Positions 23,601-36,440 of a stretch of DNA of 64,000 nt are shown here, piece by piece. How positions within the stretch are numbered: position 1 is the stretch's first letter; each line of letters opens with the position of its first letter. Origin of the DNA: Artocarpus heterophyllus. Lineage: Eukaryota > Streptophyta > Magnoliopsida > Rosales > Moraceae. A model generated the notes under the pieces. It was not told the DNA's origin. It saw only the letters and a list, made by a program, of their open reading frames with translations, and made no database searches. Both the position numbers and the translations under genes were made by a program. The stretch covers positions 22,239,652-22,303,651 of the forward strand of contig CM046344.1 of NCBI GenBank assembly GCA_025403435.1. Reading direction: 5' to 3'.

Positions 23601-25569
23601 AGTTGGAAAAATAGTACGTAATAAAATTTTAAAAATTTTACGTCAGAGTATTTTTCAAAAGACAAGTTTGACATGCTATATGCATAAATTAACCAGATCT
23701 TACTAACCTTTGATTGCCGAAGAACCCTCGCAAAGCTTGAAGAGAAGTAACGTTCCAGAGAAGCCTCAACCAACTGGTCTTCTTTGTTATTCTCTATCCA
23801 CGACCGGAGTGAGTGTGGGCTCACACGTACAGCTCGTCCTCTAGGTGACTCTCCTTTCAACCAATCGAGAGAACCCAAAGCTAGTGTTCGTTATTTGTGA
23901 ACAAGAGCTCTCAGGGAGTTTTTAGATTCTCATAAGCAGAGTATCACTCTTAATCTCTCAACTGATCTAAATAACTCTTAAGACTTATTCCCTATTTATA
24001 GAGGTTGGGTCTAGAGTCAATCCTTATCAGATTAGGTCTCAAAAACTCGAAACAGAATCATGTTCGGATCAATATCTAATAAGATCCGCGTAAAAACGCG
24101 TAATCTTATCCTTCGCTCATCGGCAGGCCGAACTGCCAAAAAAATATCTCCGCGAATCTTTTATTTTCCACCCGAGATTCTATAGGATAAAGTCTCAGTT
24201 TTAATTCAAATAACCTAATAGAAAAGTTATCTGATCAAAACAACTTTATCTAGATAATCTCTAAGAAAATAAATGAATTCCTAATAATTCTACAAGTTTA
24301 TCTTGATCTAATTTATCCAAAATTAAATTAACTGATAAATAGACAAAAATTATCCGATCCCAATAATTCAACAAGTTTATCTTGAATTAATTTTATCACA
24401 AAATTAGTTTAACCGATAGACAGACATGAATTATTTGATTCTTCCAAATTTTAAACCAATCTAATCAATCCGACATAAGTCACCAATTATTAAAAAAACA
24501 TGCCGTATCATTACAGGATGTTGTGAGCTGGCAAAGGGGACTAAATGAACCTATATAGTTCAAGCTCCCGATAATTACGAAACCCAATATCTCATATCTA
24601 CATTTCATAATTATCAACTCCAACGCTACTCCACTAAAAGCTTGGAGCTGCACTCTCGAACTACATAGAATTACGAAGCTCGTATAGGTAAGTCTCCATA
24701 ACATATCATAGTGTATCGTATCCCCATATGATTATCCATAATCGGCTTAAGGACAAGTTCTGTCTTACCTTTCCGATTATTTTTATCTTACGTTCTATTA
24801 TCTCACCGTCGAAAAACTTACCATCCAAAAACAGTATACCATTCAGTTACACCTATGTATCCAAATGGTTGAGTGCTCCAGTTTTTCAATTACAGGATAA
24901 TGCATATAAGAGGATATCACTGCTCCTAAAGAGGAGCTATGGATTCCATATCTATGAATAACAAGTCTACGCTATCAAGAGTCATGCCTCCAACGTAGCG
25001 GCATGCATACCACTATTAAGATGTGGGTGTCACCTTTTGGTACATCAAAAGACACAAGTCAAGACAATGGGCCCACTATTCATCTCAGGATTAAGATACA
25101 ACACAAATGATTGTCTAAAGTGAATCGATTTGCCGAGACAGAATTATTAATCCAAATCAATTCACTCTATGTCTCGATCCAACACATCGTCACCTATGAC
25201 AACGTGTTAATGTTTCTATTCACGGAGTCCACCTCCGATGGTCAAGACAAACGATCTTCCAAAAGGGGTATAGACAACATAACAATCTTTACATGAATAA
25301 AGCGCCCAACTTTATTCCCTCAATTGTGGATCTTATGGTTTACACTGTCACCTTAAGAATCGCGTCTTTGCATAATCTGTCCATCATATGTCCAATTCTT
25401 AAGGTTTAGACCGACTGTCTCAGACTATTGTTTGGTTAACATACATTCAACAAATGTGAACGTAAAGAGGACAAGATTTGGTATATAAATAATGAATAAA
25501 TTCTTTATTGATAAAAATGTCTCCAAAAACATATTACATCTTTACTCTTAAGGGCATACATATCTAACA
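23601..25569 (-). repeat. 3' LTR of Copia B (1969 bp)
   Basis: On the plus strand it runs from (A)GTTGGAAAA, the complement of the U5 end with terminal T changed to A, to ATCTAACA at 25569, the complement of the U3 start. It aligns with the LTRs at 31187-32420, 34440-36425, 42071-44049, 46895-48827 and 48828-50776. Confidence 0.9.
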
Positions 25570-25582
25570 ATCTCCCACTTAC
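25570..25582 (-). other. Polypurine tract of Copia B
   Basis: The minus strand reads AAGTGGGAGAT immediately before the 3' LTR, the same word that precedes the Copia C 3' LTR. Confidence 0.8.
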
Positions 25583-25607
25583 ACTAAGTGAGTAAATACG
25601 ACAAATT

Positions 25608-28600
25608 TCACATCCCCATAGCTTCCACAAGCTTCTCTAAGACTCTCCCAATAAGTGTCTTCGTAAATGAATCAGCTAAATTGTCCTCTGACGCGATCTT
25701 ACATACCGTGACATGCCTGCCCTCAATGAAGTCCTTCATCACATGATACTTTCGATCAATATGCTTACTCTTCTTGTGAAATCTTGGTTCCTTAGCATTA
25801 GCTACCGCCGCACTGTTGTCACAGTACAGTGATACCGCCTTATCCATAGTAGGAACTATCTCAAGATCCCCAAGGAACTTGCAGAGCCACACTGCTTCTT
25901 TCGATGCATCACTAGCTGCCACATACTTGGCCTCTATAGTTTGAATCCAAAGTGCAATCTTGCTTGGCACTTCTCCAACAAATGGCACCGCCGCCCAGAG
26001 TAAACACAAAACCCAAAGTTGATTTCCTAGAATCTAGACAGGATTGAAAATCTAAGTCAGTATATCCTAGAGGAGTCAAGTCCTCACCCGAATATACAAG
26101 CGTATACCCTTGAGTCCTTCTTAGGTACTTCAAAATATGCTTTACCACAACCCAGTGGTTTGGACCTGGATCCGCCTGAAATCAACTTACAATCCTGACT
26201 GTATAACTAATATCTGGTCGTGTGCAAAGCATGACATACATGAGACTACCTACTGCCGAAGCATAAGGCACCTTCTTTATGTATTCTTTTTCTTTATAAG
26301 ACTTTGGAGAGTCTTTCTTAGAAAGAGTAATTCCAGACCTAGATGGTTGCCCACCTTTCTTAGAATCCTACATTGCAAACCTCCTGAGAATTTTATCTAT
26401 GTAGCCGGCCTCGAAATAAAGCTATCATTTTGTTCTGCCTATCTCGAAAGATCTAGATACCGAGAACAAAATTAGCCTCTCCCAAGTCTTTCATGTCAAA
26501 CAGCTTGGTCAACCATAATTTGACTGATTACAACGCCCCAATGTCATTGCCAATCAATAGAATGTCATCTACATAGAGCAGTGAAAAACCACCTTCCCAT
26601 CCTTTATGTGTTTGTAAACACATGGCTCATCCACATTTTGTGAGAACCCATAAGTCTTGATCAACTGATCAAATCTTATGTTCCAAGAATGAGAAGCTTG
26701 CTTAAGTCTATAAATTGACTTTAGCAGCTTACAAACCTTACCCTCTTGACCTATGACCTTAAACCCATCTAGTTGTTCCATATAAATGGACTCATCAAGA
26801 TAGCCATTCAAAAAAGCTGTCTTGACATCCATCTGCCAAATCTCGTAGTCGAGAATGGCAGCTATGGACAAGAGAATCTGGATGGACTTAAGTATGGCTA
26901 CAAGCGAAAAGCTTTCCTCATAATCAATTCCTTCCTTTTGCATATAACCCTTAGCTACCAGTGTAGCCTTAAAGGTTTCGACCTTTCCATCCACTCATCT
27001 TTTCCTCTTGTAGATCCACTCACACCCTATGGGTTTTACCCCTTCGGGAAGATCCACAAGCTCTCAGTCTTGATTAGTTTCCATAGACTTCATCTCTATG
27101 TTCATGATCCCTGTCTAGAGTTTTGAATCAACATCCTCCATAGCCTCTGCGTAAGTATAAAGATCCCTGTCATGTTCATCCGGTTCAGCCAAGAAGACCT
27201 CCCCATTGAACATATACCTCTCAGGTTGACGCCCGATCCTCCCACTACGTCGAAGCCCCTGAGGTTGTTGTTCAGGTTTGTTTGGTTTTTCTACACTAAT
27301 CGGAACGGTTTCATTCAGAACCTCCGAAGTGATTGAATCACTCCTTAACTCCTCAAGGACCACTTTGCTTCGAGGTTTAAAGTCGTCCATGTAACTCTCC
27401 TCTAGGAAAGTTGCATTAGTTGAAACCACAACTTTATTTTCCTTTGGGTTATAAAAATAAACCCCTTTAGTCCCTTTTGGATATCCTATAAACATGCAAA
27501 CTTTCAAACGTGCTTCCAACTTATTCGGATCCTTAAACAGGACATGAGCCGGACACCCCCATATGCGAATATGGTTTAAGGATGTCTTCCTACCCGTCCA
27601 CAACTCATGAGGAGTTTTAGGGACCAATTTTGAAGGCACATTATTTAAAAGATAACATGCGGTTTGTAGTGCATATCCCCAAAAGGATAAAGGCAATGAT
27701 GAATAACTCATCATGGGCCTAATCATGTGTGACAAAGTCCTATTTCTTCTCTTCGCTATGCCATTCTACTGCGGAGTGCCTGGTGTAGTCAAATGGGATA
27801 AAATCCCATTCTCTAATAAGTGTCCCAAGATCTCATCAGAAAGGTATTCACCACCTCAATCGGATCGAAGTGCCTTGATGAGTCTACCCAATTGCTTTTC
27901 CACTTCAGCCTGAAACTCCCTGAACTTGTGAAAAGTTTTGCTTTTGTGGTGCATCAGGTACACATGCCCATACCTTGAGTAATCGTCAATAAAAGTGACA
28001 AAGTACTCATACCCTCCTCGTGCCCAAATGTTCATCGGTCCGCAAACATCACTATGCACAAGTTTTAGAACTCCTTCGGCCCTATTGCCCTTAGACCCGA
28101 TGGTCTTTTGGTCATTTTACCCTCTAAACAAGATTCACATTGAGGTATAGATTCCACCTTTAAGTTACTTAAAGGTCCATCCCTTACTAACCTTTGAATC
28201 CTATTCAGGTTAATATGACCAAGGCACAAATGCCAAAGATAAGTCTTATTAGAGTGAGAAGTTTTAAGTCTTTTATTATCATTCATCTCAACATTAAGCA
28301 ATAAGTCCATCTCAGGTTTGATAAAATATAGATTATTTTGCATCCATCCAAAATAGATAAAAGATTTATTTTTACGAATCACCACTTTATCATTAAAAGA
28401 AACCAAATAGGAGTCTATAAATAAACAAGCTACAGAAATTAAATTCCTTTTAAATTTAAGAACATAAAAACAATCTTGCAAAAATAAATTCCTATAATTA
28501 TCAAAATAAAGATGGACGTCTCTCACTGCTTCCGCTGAGACCAAGGATCCATTGCCCATCCAAAGCGTGAAATCTTCATGCAGCAGACTTTTCGTTTCTT

Positions 28601-29525
28601 TGAACTCGTACAGAGAAACACAAACATGATTAGTTGCATCGTAATCTATGACCCAAATGTCACTTGATTCCTCAACTAAACAAGTTTAAAAATATAGAAG
28701 ATCACACCTACCTCCTTTCGAAAGGAAGTCCTTGCAATACTTCTTGATATGCCCGACACAGAAGAAGCACTTAAGCTTCTTTGCGTTCTTCTTCTTCTTC
28801 TTCTTGCCCTTGGTGCTAGCAGGAATAGAAGACTTCCCGTTCTTGGCTCGTTGCTTCTTTCCATTTCCAGAGTTAGGATTGGAACCAGAAGCAGCTACCA
28901 TGTTGGCCTCTCCACCTACAAGAGACTCCCTGATCAGCAGTTCGAACTCCTGTAACTATTTCATTAATTTCGTCAAGGTCATATCTCGTCTATTGCTTAA
29001 ATTAAAAGTAGCTCTAAATGGAATAAATTCCTTAGACAGAGTGTCAAAGACCATAGTCATCTGAGTTTCAGCATCGATGTCGGCTCCATTGGTTTGTGCC
29101 TCAGTGAGGTAACCCATGACCAACGTCATGTGCTCCTTTACAGATGTCCCAGGCCTCTGCTTATAGTTAAGAAGTTTCTGAAGCACTCCTTACCGCTTTG
29201 TTATGGCCTGGCCTCCAAACATATCTTCAAGATTATCCAAGATCTGCTTCGTAGTCTCATAATCCTGATGCTGAGCCTGCAGCACGTTATTCATGCTGGC
29301 CATAACATAGCAGCGGACCTGATCATTAGCATTTTTCCATCGATCATACGCTTTGAATTGCTCATTAGTTGAGTCTCCAGTAGGCTTAGGAGGACAAGGG
29401 GTTGTCAGTACGTATTTCAGTTTCTCAAAAGAGAGGACGATATCCAAGTTTCATTTCCAATCATTATAATTCTCTCCAATTAATAGGTTTTTGTCAAGTA
29501 TCGATGATAAAGCGTTTTTAGACAT
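25608..29525 (-). pseudogene. gag-pol pseudogene of Copia B
   Basis: Gag starts at the ATG complement at 29525 (MSKNALSSILDKNLL) and hits an early stop within 30 codons. UBN2-type gag continues to about 28900, and a shortened zinc knuckle (CFFC...GHIKKYC) is near 28760. Protease at about 28650 has D-Y-D in place of D-S-G. Integrase keeps its H-x4-H...C-x2-C zinc site near 28110-28340 and the core SDVCGP, but the catalytic Glu before RRNRT is Lys (about 27765). Reverse transcriptase (26994-26569) keeps YVDD near 26565. RNase H (26148-25608) keeps the LYCDNSAAVANAKEP block. Several stops and frameshifts make it non-functional. Confidence 0.9.
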
Positions 29526-31172
29526 TTTTAACCTACAATAAAGAATCATATACCAAACATAAGCAAACATATAATAATAATTTAGTAAGATAACACAATC
29601 ATGTAAAAACATGCAAATGTGTTTATGTGTCAAAACCTTGAAAATATCACAACCTTGCAACGATAATTCCCAACTCAAAGTTCAACAAGCTCCTAGGGGA
29701 GTCATGCCAAATTAAATCAGGAACACTGATCCCCTCCTGATTAATATATGTTATCCAGGACTCGTATGATCTAGCATATATTAATAATCGTTTCTTTGGC
29801 CATTAATTCTAATAACAGAGCTCTTAGGGGAAGTTAATAATTAAATTAACGTGAGTGTATAACCATCATTTCAATATTTTATCCATGATTTACAATCACC
29901 ACCTAGGGGTGTGCAACCATAAATCATGCTCAAATACCTTATCCTCTCAGAGATCCAATCTGGTACATGATAGAAATCCCTTCCTAGGGGTTGGGACCAC
30001 CATGTTCTGCCTATGGACCAACAATGGAGGCCTTAGGTCCTCTCTTCGAAAACCTTCTCCCACTCAATCTTTTGAAATCAAGGTTTTATTTTAAGGATAT
30101 GCATGAACAATTTTAATATGAGCGGCACTCCCTATTCTATATGACATGTTATCAATATACATGGTAAATCATATTATAATGCAGACAAGCAAAGCAATCA
30201 AACAAAGCTACAAGCAAAATAATAATAATAACCGTAATATTATGGCTCCACCCTAGAGAATAGAAAATTAAGATTACAAGAGAATAATCGAGACATATTA
30301 TCGATTCTTCATCATTGAATTCTCAAGTTGTATCCTTCTTTATGTAATTCCATCTTCAAGTCTTCAATCCCGTATGAATTGAACACTTCATATTTCCGGT
30401 CATATCCAAATTTAATGTTTCTCAGAATTGTCTCAAAAACAAAAATTAAAACTGCATTGAAAACTGCACCTTTTTTGGAAAAATTTTCAGCTCTCGGTCG
30501 ACAAGCCGATCTGGGTGATCGGCCTCCCAGTCACGACCCATCGGCCTACCGACTCATGAAAGTTCGGCCTGCCGCCAGAGACTCTAGATTTCTACCCTAC
30601 TGACAGCCTACCGAACCTCATGTCTGGCATGTCGATCTACGACTATCGGCTTGCCGAACTTGTGGGTTCAGCAAGCCGACCGAGCAGAAATCTCCCATTC
30701 CATAAAATATAATTTTTAATGCAATTTATCAATTTTATTTTCAACAATTCAAAAATATAAAATTAGAGACTCAGGAAATACCTTGTAGCGCTATCATCCA
30801 TCTTCTAGATCCGTCTTTTCTAAATTATTATTTAATTACAAATTCTTACAAATTTAAAATTAAAATAATAATTCCTTGACGGGGATGATAGTCCGCCATC
30901 TAATTACATGAAAAAACCTAGATACACATTCTAACCTCTAAGGAACCATAACTGGTATAAATTAATTAATTAATAAATAATTAAATAATAATTTAAGCAA
31001 CCATAATTAATTGATAAGTATTCACCATATAATCAATGACAACATACAAAATATATAGAAACCTAAAGTGCTAACTCTCTATAAAATTAAATTCAAGCAT
31101 AAGAGAGATTAAGATCATAAAATTTATACATATAGTATGATCACAAACTCGTAAATTTATGTAAAAACCACA
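29526..31172 (-). other. Untranslated leader of Copia B with GC-motif cluster
   Basis: About 1.65 kb between the primer-binding site and gag. At 30490-30690 it carries a cluster of the imperfect palindrome TCGGCNNGCCGA in a sequence otherwise AT-rich. The same layout occurs in Copia C. No coding function is visible. Confidence 0.8.
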
Positions 31173-31184
31173 GCTCTGATACCA
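31173..31184 (-). other. Primer-binding site of Copia B (initiator Met-tRNA)
   Basis: The minus strand reads TGGTATCAGAGC, two bases inside the LTR end. This matches the 3' end of plant initiator methionine tRNA, the usual primer of plant Copia elements. Confidence 0.92.
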
Positions 31185-31186
31185 AT

Positions 31187-32420
31187 TGTTAGAAAAAATA
31201 GTACGCAATGGAATTTAAAAATTTTAAATCAGAGTATTTTTTGAAAGACAAGTTTGACATGCTATATGCATAAATTAACCAGATCTTACTAACCTTTGAT
31301 TGCTAAAAAACCCTCGCAAAGCGTGAAGAGAAGTAACATTCTAAAAGAGCCTGAACCAACTGGTCTTCTTTGCTATTCTCTATCCACGACCAGAGTGAGT
31401 GTAGGCTCACACGTATAGCTCTTCCTCTAGGGACTCTCCTTCCAACCAATCGAGAGAACCCAAAGCTAGTGTTCGTGATTTGTGAACAAGAGCTCTCAGG
31501 GAATTTTTAGATTTTCATAAGCAAAGTATCACTCTTAATCTCTCAACTGATCTAAATAACTCTTAAGACTTATTCCCTATTTATAGAGGTTGGGTCTAGG
31601 GTCAGTCCTTATCAGATTAGGTCTCAAAAACTCGGAATAGGATCAAGTTCAGATCAATATCTAATAAGATCAACGTAAAAACGCGTAATTTTATCCTTCG
31701 TTCATCGGTAGGCCAAACAGCATAATCGGCAGGCCAAACAAATCCATCGGCAAGCCAAACTATCGAAAAAATATCCCCACTAATCTTTTATTTTTCACCT
31801 AAGATTCTATAGGATAAAGTCTCAGTTTTACTTCAAATAGCTTAATAGAGAAGTTATCTGATGAAAACAACTTTACCTAGATTATCTCTAAGAAAATAAA
31901 TGAATTCCTAATAATTCTACAAGTTTATCTTGATCTAATTTATCCAAAATTAAATCAACCGATAAATAGGCAAGAATTATCCGATCCCAATAATTCAACA
32001 AGTTTATCTTGAATTAATTTTATCACAAAATTAATTCAACCGATAAACAGACATGAACTATCTGATTCTTCTGAATTTTAAATCAATATGATAAATCCGA
32101 CATAAGTCACCAATTATTAGAAAAGCACGCCGTATCGTTACAGGATGTTGTGAGCTAGCAAAGGGGACCAAATGGACCTACATAGTTCAAGCTCCCGATA
32201 ATTACGAAACCCAATATCCCAGATATACATTTCATAATTATCAACTCCAACACTACTCCATTAAAAGCTTGGAGCTACACTCTTGAACTACATAGAATTA
32301 CGAAGCCCATATAGCTAAGTCTCCATGACATATCATAGTGTATCGTATCCCCATATGATTATCCATAATCGGTTTAAGGACAAGTTCTATCTTACCTTCT
32401 CAATTATTTTTATCTTATGT
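31187..32420 (-). repeat. Truncated 5' LTR of Copia B (1234 bp)
   Basis: Begins TGTTAGAAAAAATAG (complement of the U5 end) and follows the other family LTRs until TTTTTATCTTATGT. There the alignment stops abruptly; the outer part containing the U3 start is absent. Confidence 0.9.
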
Positions 32421-32601
32421 AACATTCAATATGTTATATGTGTTGGACTACATTTATTAAGTGTTGCACGTGAACAAATTGAGTATCAAATGAAGGTACA
32501 AATACAGTTACATTCATGAATGAAGAAAGTAACAAGGATTGGAGTGGACCAATCCAAATAAGACATTCTCAAGAATATAAAATTTCCTTGCATAAACACA
32601 C
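32421..32601. other. Spacer between Copia B and the Gypsy element
   Basis: About 180 bp that matches neither element. The last five bases CACAC (32597-32601) are the left target-site duplication of the Gypsy element, so this is older host or element DNA. Confidence 0.7.
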
Positions 32602-33302
32602 TATTAGGGGAGTTCTCAAACCATCACATTGACCATCTGTCTAGGGAAACTACGCAAACCAGTCCCATGCACAGATGATTGAGTCCGCCGGTGGTGATTG
32701 GCCATGCCGTCCATGGTTTCTAACCAAACCAACTATCGTGCTAGAGGCACCTATTGTGGAACCGACAGCTTCTCTGATATCCAACTAGACCATCGCCATC
32801 CCACCCCCCACACCCACCCACCACCACCCCCTCCCCCCCCCCCCCCCAATGAAATAACACTTCCATAAGTGGAAGTGAATAACATCCAAAAGACTGTCAT
32901 ATGGCATCATCTTAGCCCTCTAATCGGCAATCCTCTTTATCCAAAGATCATGGCACCTATCACTAGCCACCTAGGCTTCATACAGCTCCTTACCATGGTC
33001 ATAAGGCAAAACTTGTCTTACACTCAATTCAAATCAAACTCTGTAAATAAGATCATTAACTTCACTGCAAAGGTAAGTAGACTCTCTTACCTTAACCCTG
33101 CCTCTCCTCACTTAGCTCACCTTAATCAAATACTTGACTTGAGTGTCGGAGTGCCCTTAGCAGGCACCACACTAGATTCCCCCTTACTCCAAGGTGTACC
33201 CTTGTCTTGTATGACCAAGTAGAGCAGATCAACTAGAGGCCAAGAAGGTAGTCTGACCACCATGTGCAACCATAAGTGGCGTCGAGCTGCTCAAGGTCAT
33301 CA
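32602..33302 (+). repeat. 5' LTR of the Gypsy-type element
   Basis: About 700 bp. The first bases are TATTAGGGGAGTTCTCA (TG changed to TA). It matches the 3' copy at both ends and contains about 150 bp in the middle (around 32930-33080) that the 3' copy lacks. Includes a C-rich run at 32799-32848. Confidence 0.8.
32799..32848. repeat. Poly-C tract inside an LTR
   Basis: A C-rich run of about 50 bases ending in about 16 consecutive C. Long homopolymers like this are prone to sequencing length errors. Confidence 0.9.
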
Positions 33303-34009
33303 ATATTTTTGCGCTAGAAGAACAGCCCCATACTTTTTAGCATTTTTGCCCAACAACTCGTTCCCATGTCTATAAGGGACCAAAACCAGGCAAACAAAAC
33401 CCAACCGACAGGGTCGAGTTGAGTCGTTAACCCGAACCTACCACCACGTCCTTGAGGTCAAGAACCTAAAAACACCCAAGCCTGGGTAGCTAGCAACCTT
33501 GTCATGGATGACCTAATCTAGGAACTCACTAAAGTTGTTCGCCTTTTAACCTGTCAAGTTACAGCCCAACAAGCACATCAAGGGCACCATCCTCAGCTCT
33601 TCCGCCACTAGCCTAGGTTGACCAATCTAGTGGCCGAATAGAGCATGTAAATGACCAGAGAGACAAGGCTAATTTTGAACATCAAGAACAGTGGCATCCT
33701 AGCACGGTTCTCATCGTACTAGAGAGGAGACGGTGACTATAGGGTGACACGAGCCATCAAGATCATTCCTCTAAAGGGTCCTTAACCTCCGTTTTTAAAC
33801 AGTTAGGACATTGAGGTGTTTGGCTGCCTTGGGGACAAGGAATTGACCAGGTTGACAACCATTGAAAGAATAATGCCCCATATATGGTAGAACTACCCGA
33901 GGACATGATCAGTTGGATCTTTTAGAACCTTTAGAGGTAAATTGACTGGCTTGTTAATTAGCATTATAGTGCGATAATACCAGAATTACTAATTTGCAAT
34001 TTACAGAGG

Positions 34010-34434
34010 CAATCATGAGAACACCTATACGAAACAAGTTCAAATTTCCTCAAATATCTGTGTACAACGAAGCAACGGATACTGATAAGCATTTAGAGAC
34101 TTATTGAGAAAACATGCTCCTCTAAAATGCAAATGATGCCGCAATGTGCAATGCAAAGCTTTCTTGTTGACCATAACCAGACCAACTCGACAATGGTTTC
34201 GTGTGATAGAATGGGGCACAATAAGCTCCTTCCCATAATTGTTTGAGACTTTCCTGGTAGATTTTGTGACCTCCAAGTTGAAGAAGAAGAAAATTACTCA
34301 CTTTTACGTCATAAAGCAAGGAGAAATTGAGTCTGTTTAGGACTTTCTCAAGAGGTTTACAGGAGCAATTCTAAAGGTGAAAAATTGTGAGGAAAGGACA
34401 CTTTAGAAGGCATTCTGAAAAGGTCATCCAGACA
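34010..34434 (+). pseudogene. gag fragment (Retrotrans_gag) of the Gypsy element, 5' part
   Basis: In two frames joined by a shift the plus strand reads as a plant Gypsy gag: NKFKFPQISVYNEATDTDKH, then a frame change to KAFLLTITRPTRQWFRV, ISSFP and ITHFYVIKQGE. The RQWFR, ISSFP and IKQGE words are family hallmarks. At least four in-frame stops are present. It is cut at 34434-34439 by insertion of Copia C. Confidence 0.8.
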
Positions 34435-34439
34435 AGAAG

Positions 34440-36425
34440 TGTTAGACATATATACCCTAAGAAGTAAAAATATAATAAGTTTTAAGAGATATTTTTATCA
34501 ATAAAGAATTTATTCATTATTTATATACCAAATCTTGTCCTCTTTACGTTCATATTTGTTAAATGTATGTTAAGCAAACAATAGCCTGAGACTGTCGATC
34601 TAAACCTTAAGAATTGGGCATATGATGGACGGATTATGCGAAAGACACGATTCTTAAGGTGATGGTCTAAATCATACGATCCACAATCGAGGGAATAAAG
34701 TTGGGTGCTTTATTCATGCAAAGATTGTTATATTGTCTATATCCCTTTTGGGAGATGGTTTGTCTTGACCATCGGAGGAGGACTCTGTGAATAGAAACAT
34801 TGGCACGTTGTCATAAGTGTTGATGTGTTGGATCGGGACATAAAGTGAATTGATTTGGATTAATAATTCTGTCTCGGCAAATTGATTCACTTTAGACAAT
34901 CATTTGTGTTGTATCATAATCCTGAGATAAATAGCGGGCCCGTTGTCTTGGCTTGTGTCTTTTGATGTACCAAAGGGTGACACCCACATCTTAATAGTGG
35001 TATGCATGCCGGTACATTGAAGGCATGACTCTTGATAGCGTAGACTTGTTATTTATAGATATGGAATCCATAGCTCCTCTTTAGGAGTAATGATATCTTC
35101 TTATATGCGTAGTCCTGCAATTAAAAAACTAGAGTGCTCAACCATTTGAATACATAGGTGCAACCGAATGGTATACTGTCTTTGGATGGTAAGTTTTCTA
35201 ATGGTAAGATAATGGAACGTAAGATAAAAATAATCGGGAAGGTAAGATAGAACTTATCCTTAAGCCGATTATGGATTATCATATGGGAATATGATACACT
35301 ATGATATGTCATGGAGACTTAGATATATGAGCTTCGTAATTCTATGTAGTTCGAGAGTACAGCTCCAAGCTTTTAGTGGAGTAGCGTTGGAGTTGGTAAT
35401 TGTGAAATGTATATCTAGGATATTGGGTTTCATAATTATCGGGAGCTTGAACTATATAGATCCATTTGGTCCCCTTTTCTAGCTTACAACATCATGTAAC
35501 GACACGGCGTGCTTTTCCAATAATTGGTGACTTGTGTCAGATTTATCAGATTGGTTAAAATTTAGAAGAATTAAATAATTCATGTATGTTTATCGGTTGA
35601 ATTAATTTTGTAATAAATTAATTCAAGATAAACTTGTTGAATTATTAGGATCGAATAATTCTTGTCTGTTTATCAGTTGATTTAATTTTGGATAAATTAG
35701 ATCAAGATAAACTTGTAGGATTATTGAGAATTGATTTATTTTCTTAGAGATTATCTAGATAAAGTTATTTTGATCAGACAACTTCTCTATTGGGTTATTT
35801 GAATTAAAACTGAGACTTTACCCTATAGAATCTTTGGTGGAAAATAAAAGATTAGCGAGATTTTTTTTTGACAGTTCGGCTTGTCGATGGACGTGTTCGG
35901 CCTATCGATCAGTGAAGGATAAGATCACACGTATCCAGCGGATCTTATCAGATATTGATCTGAATTTGATTCTGATCCGAATTTTGAGACTTAATCCGAT
36001 GAGGACTGACCCTAGGACTGACCTATATAAATAAGGAGTGATTCTCACAAGTTACTTAGATCAATTGAGATATTAAGAGTGATACTCTGCTAAGTGAGAA
36101 TCTGAAAACTCCTTGAGAGCTTTTGTTCACAAATCACAAACACTTGCTGTGGGTTCTCTCGATTGGTTGGAAGGAGAGTCACCAGTGGAAGAGCTATACG
36201 TGTGAGCTCACACTCACTTCGATCGTGGATAGAGAATAGCAAAGAAGACCAGTTGGTTGAGGCTCTTCGGGATCGTTATTTCTCTTCACAGATTGCGGAG
36301 GTTCTTCAGCATACAAAGGTTAATAAGATCTGGTTAATTTATGCATATAGCATGTCAAACTTGTGTTTTGAAAATTACTCTGATGAAAAAATTTTAAAAT
36401 TCTGCTGCGTACTAGTTTTCCAACA
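34440..36425 (+). repeat. 5' LTR of Copia C (1986 bp)
   Basis: TGTTAGACAT...TTTTCCAACA with TG/CA ends. Contains copies of the TCGGCNNGCCGA-type motif near 35870-35920 and a TATA box at 36024-36033. At about 2 kb it is long for a Copia LTR. Confidence 0.95.
36024..36033 (+). promoter_or_regulatory. TATA box of the Copia C 5' LTR
   Basis: TATATAAATA, conserved in the 3' LTR at 43677-43686 and, inverted, in the minus-strand LTRs (for example TATTTATAGAGG near 24000). It should define the U3/R boundary, about 370 bp from the LTR end. Confidence 0.75.
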
Positions 36426-36427
36426 AT

Positions 36428-36440
36428 TGGTATCAGAGCC
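36428..36440 (+). other. Primer-binding site of Copia C (initiator Met-tRNA)
   Basis: TGGTATCAGAGCC two bases after the 5' LTR, complementary to the 3' end of plant initiator methionine tRNA. Confidence 0.95.

Larger units (their letters stand above)
23601..32420 (-). mobile_element. Copia LTR retrotransposon B, 5' LTR truncated
   Basis: Read on the minus strand: a partial 5' LTR (32420-31187), primer-binding site, leader of about 1.65 kb, gag-pol, polypurine tract and a full 3' LTR (25569-23601). Its LTRs and proteins match Copia C (34440-44049) along their length, so both belong to one family with unusually long LTRs of about 2 kb. The outer roughly 0.7 kb of the 5' LTR is missing; homology stops at 32420. 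Coding regions have stops and frameshifts. No target-site duplication can be tested because one end is lost. Confidence 0.92.

Noticed and set aside
32799..32848. Poly-C tract as a functional element
   Set aside because: It lies in one copy of an old LTR and is not matched in the other LTR; slippage or sequencing error explains it better.
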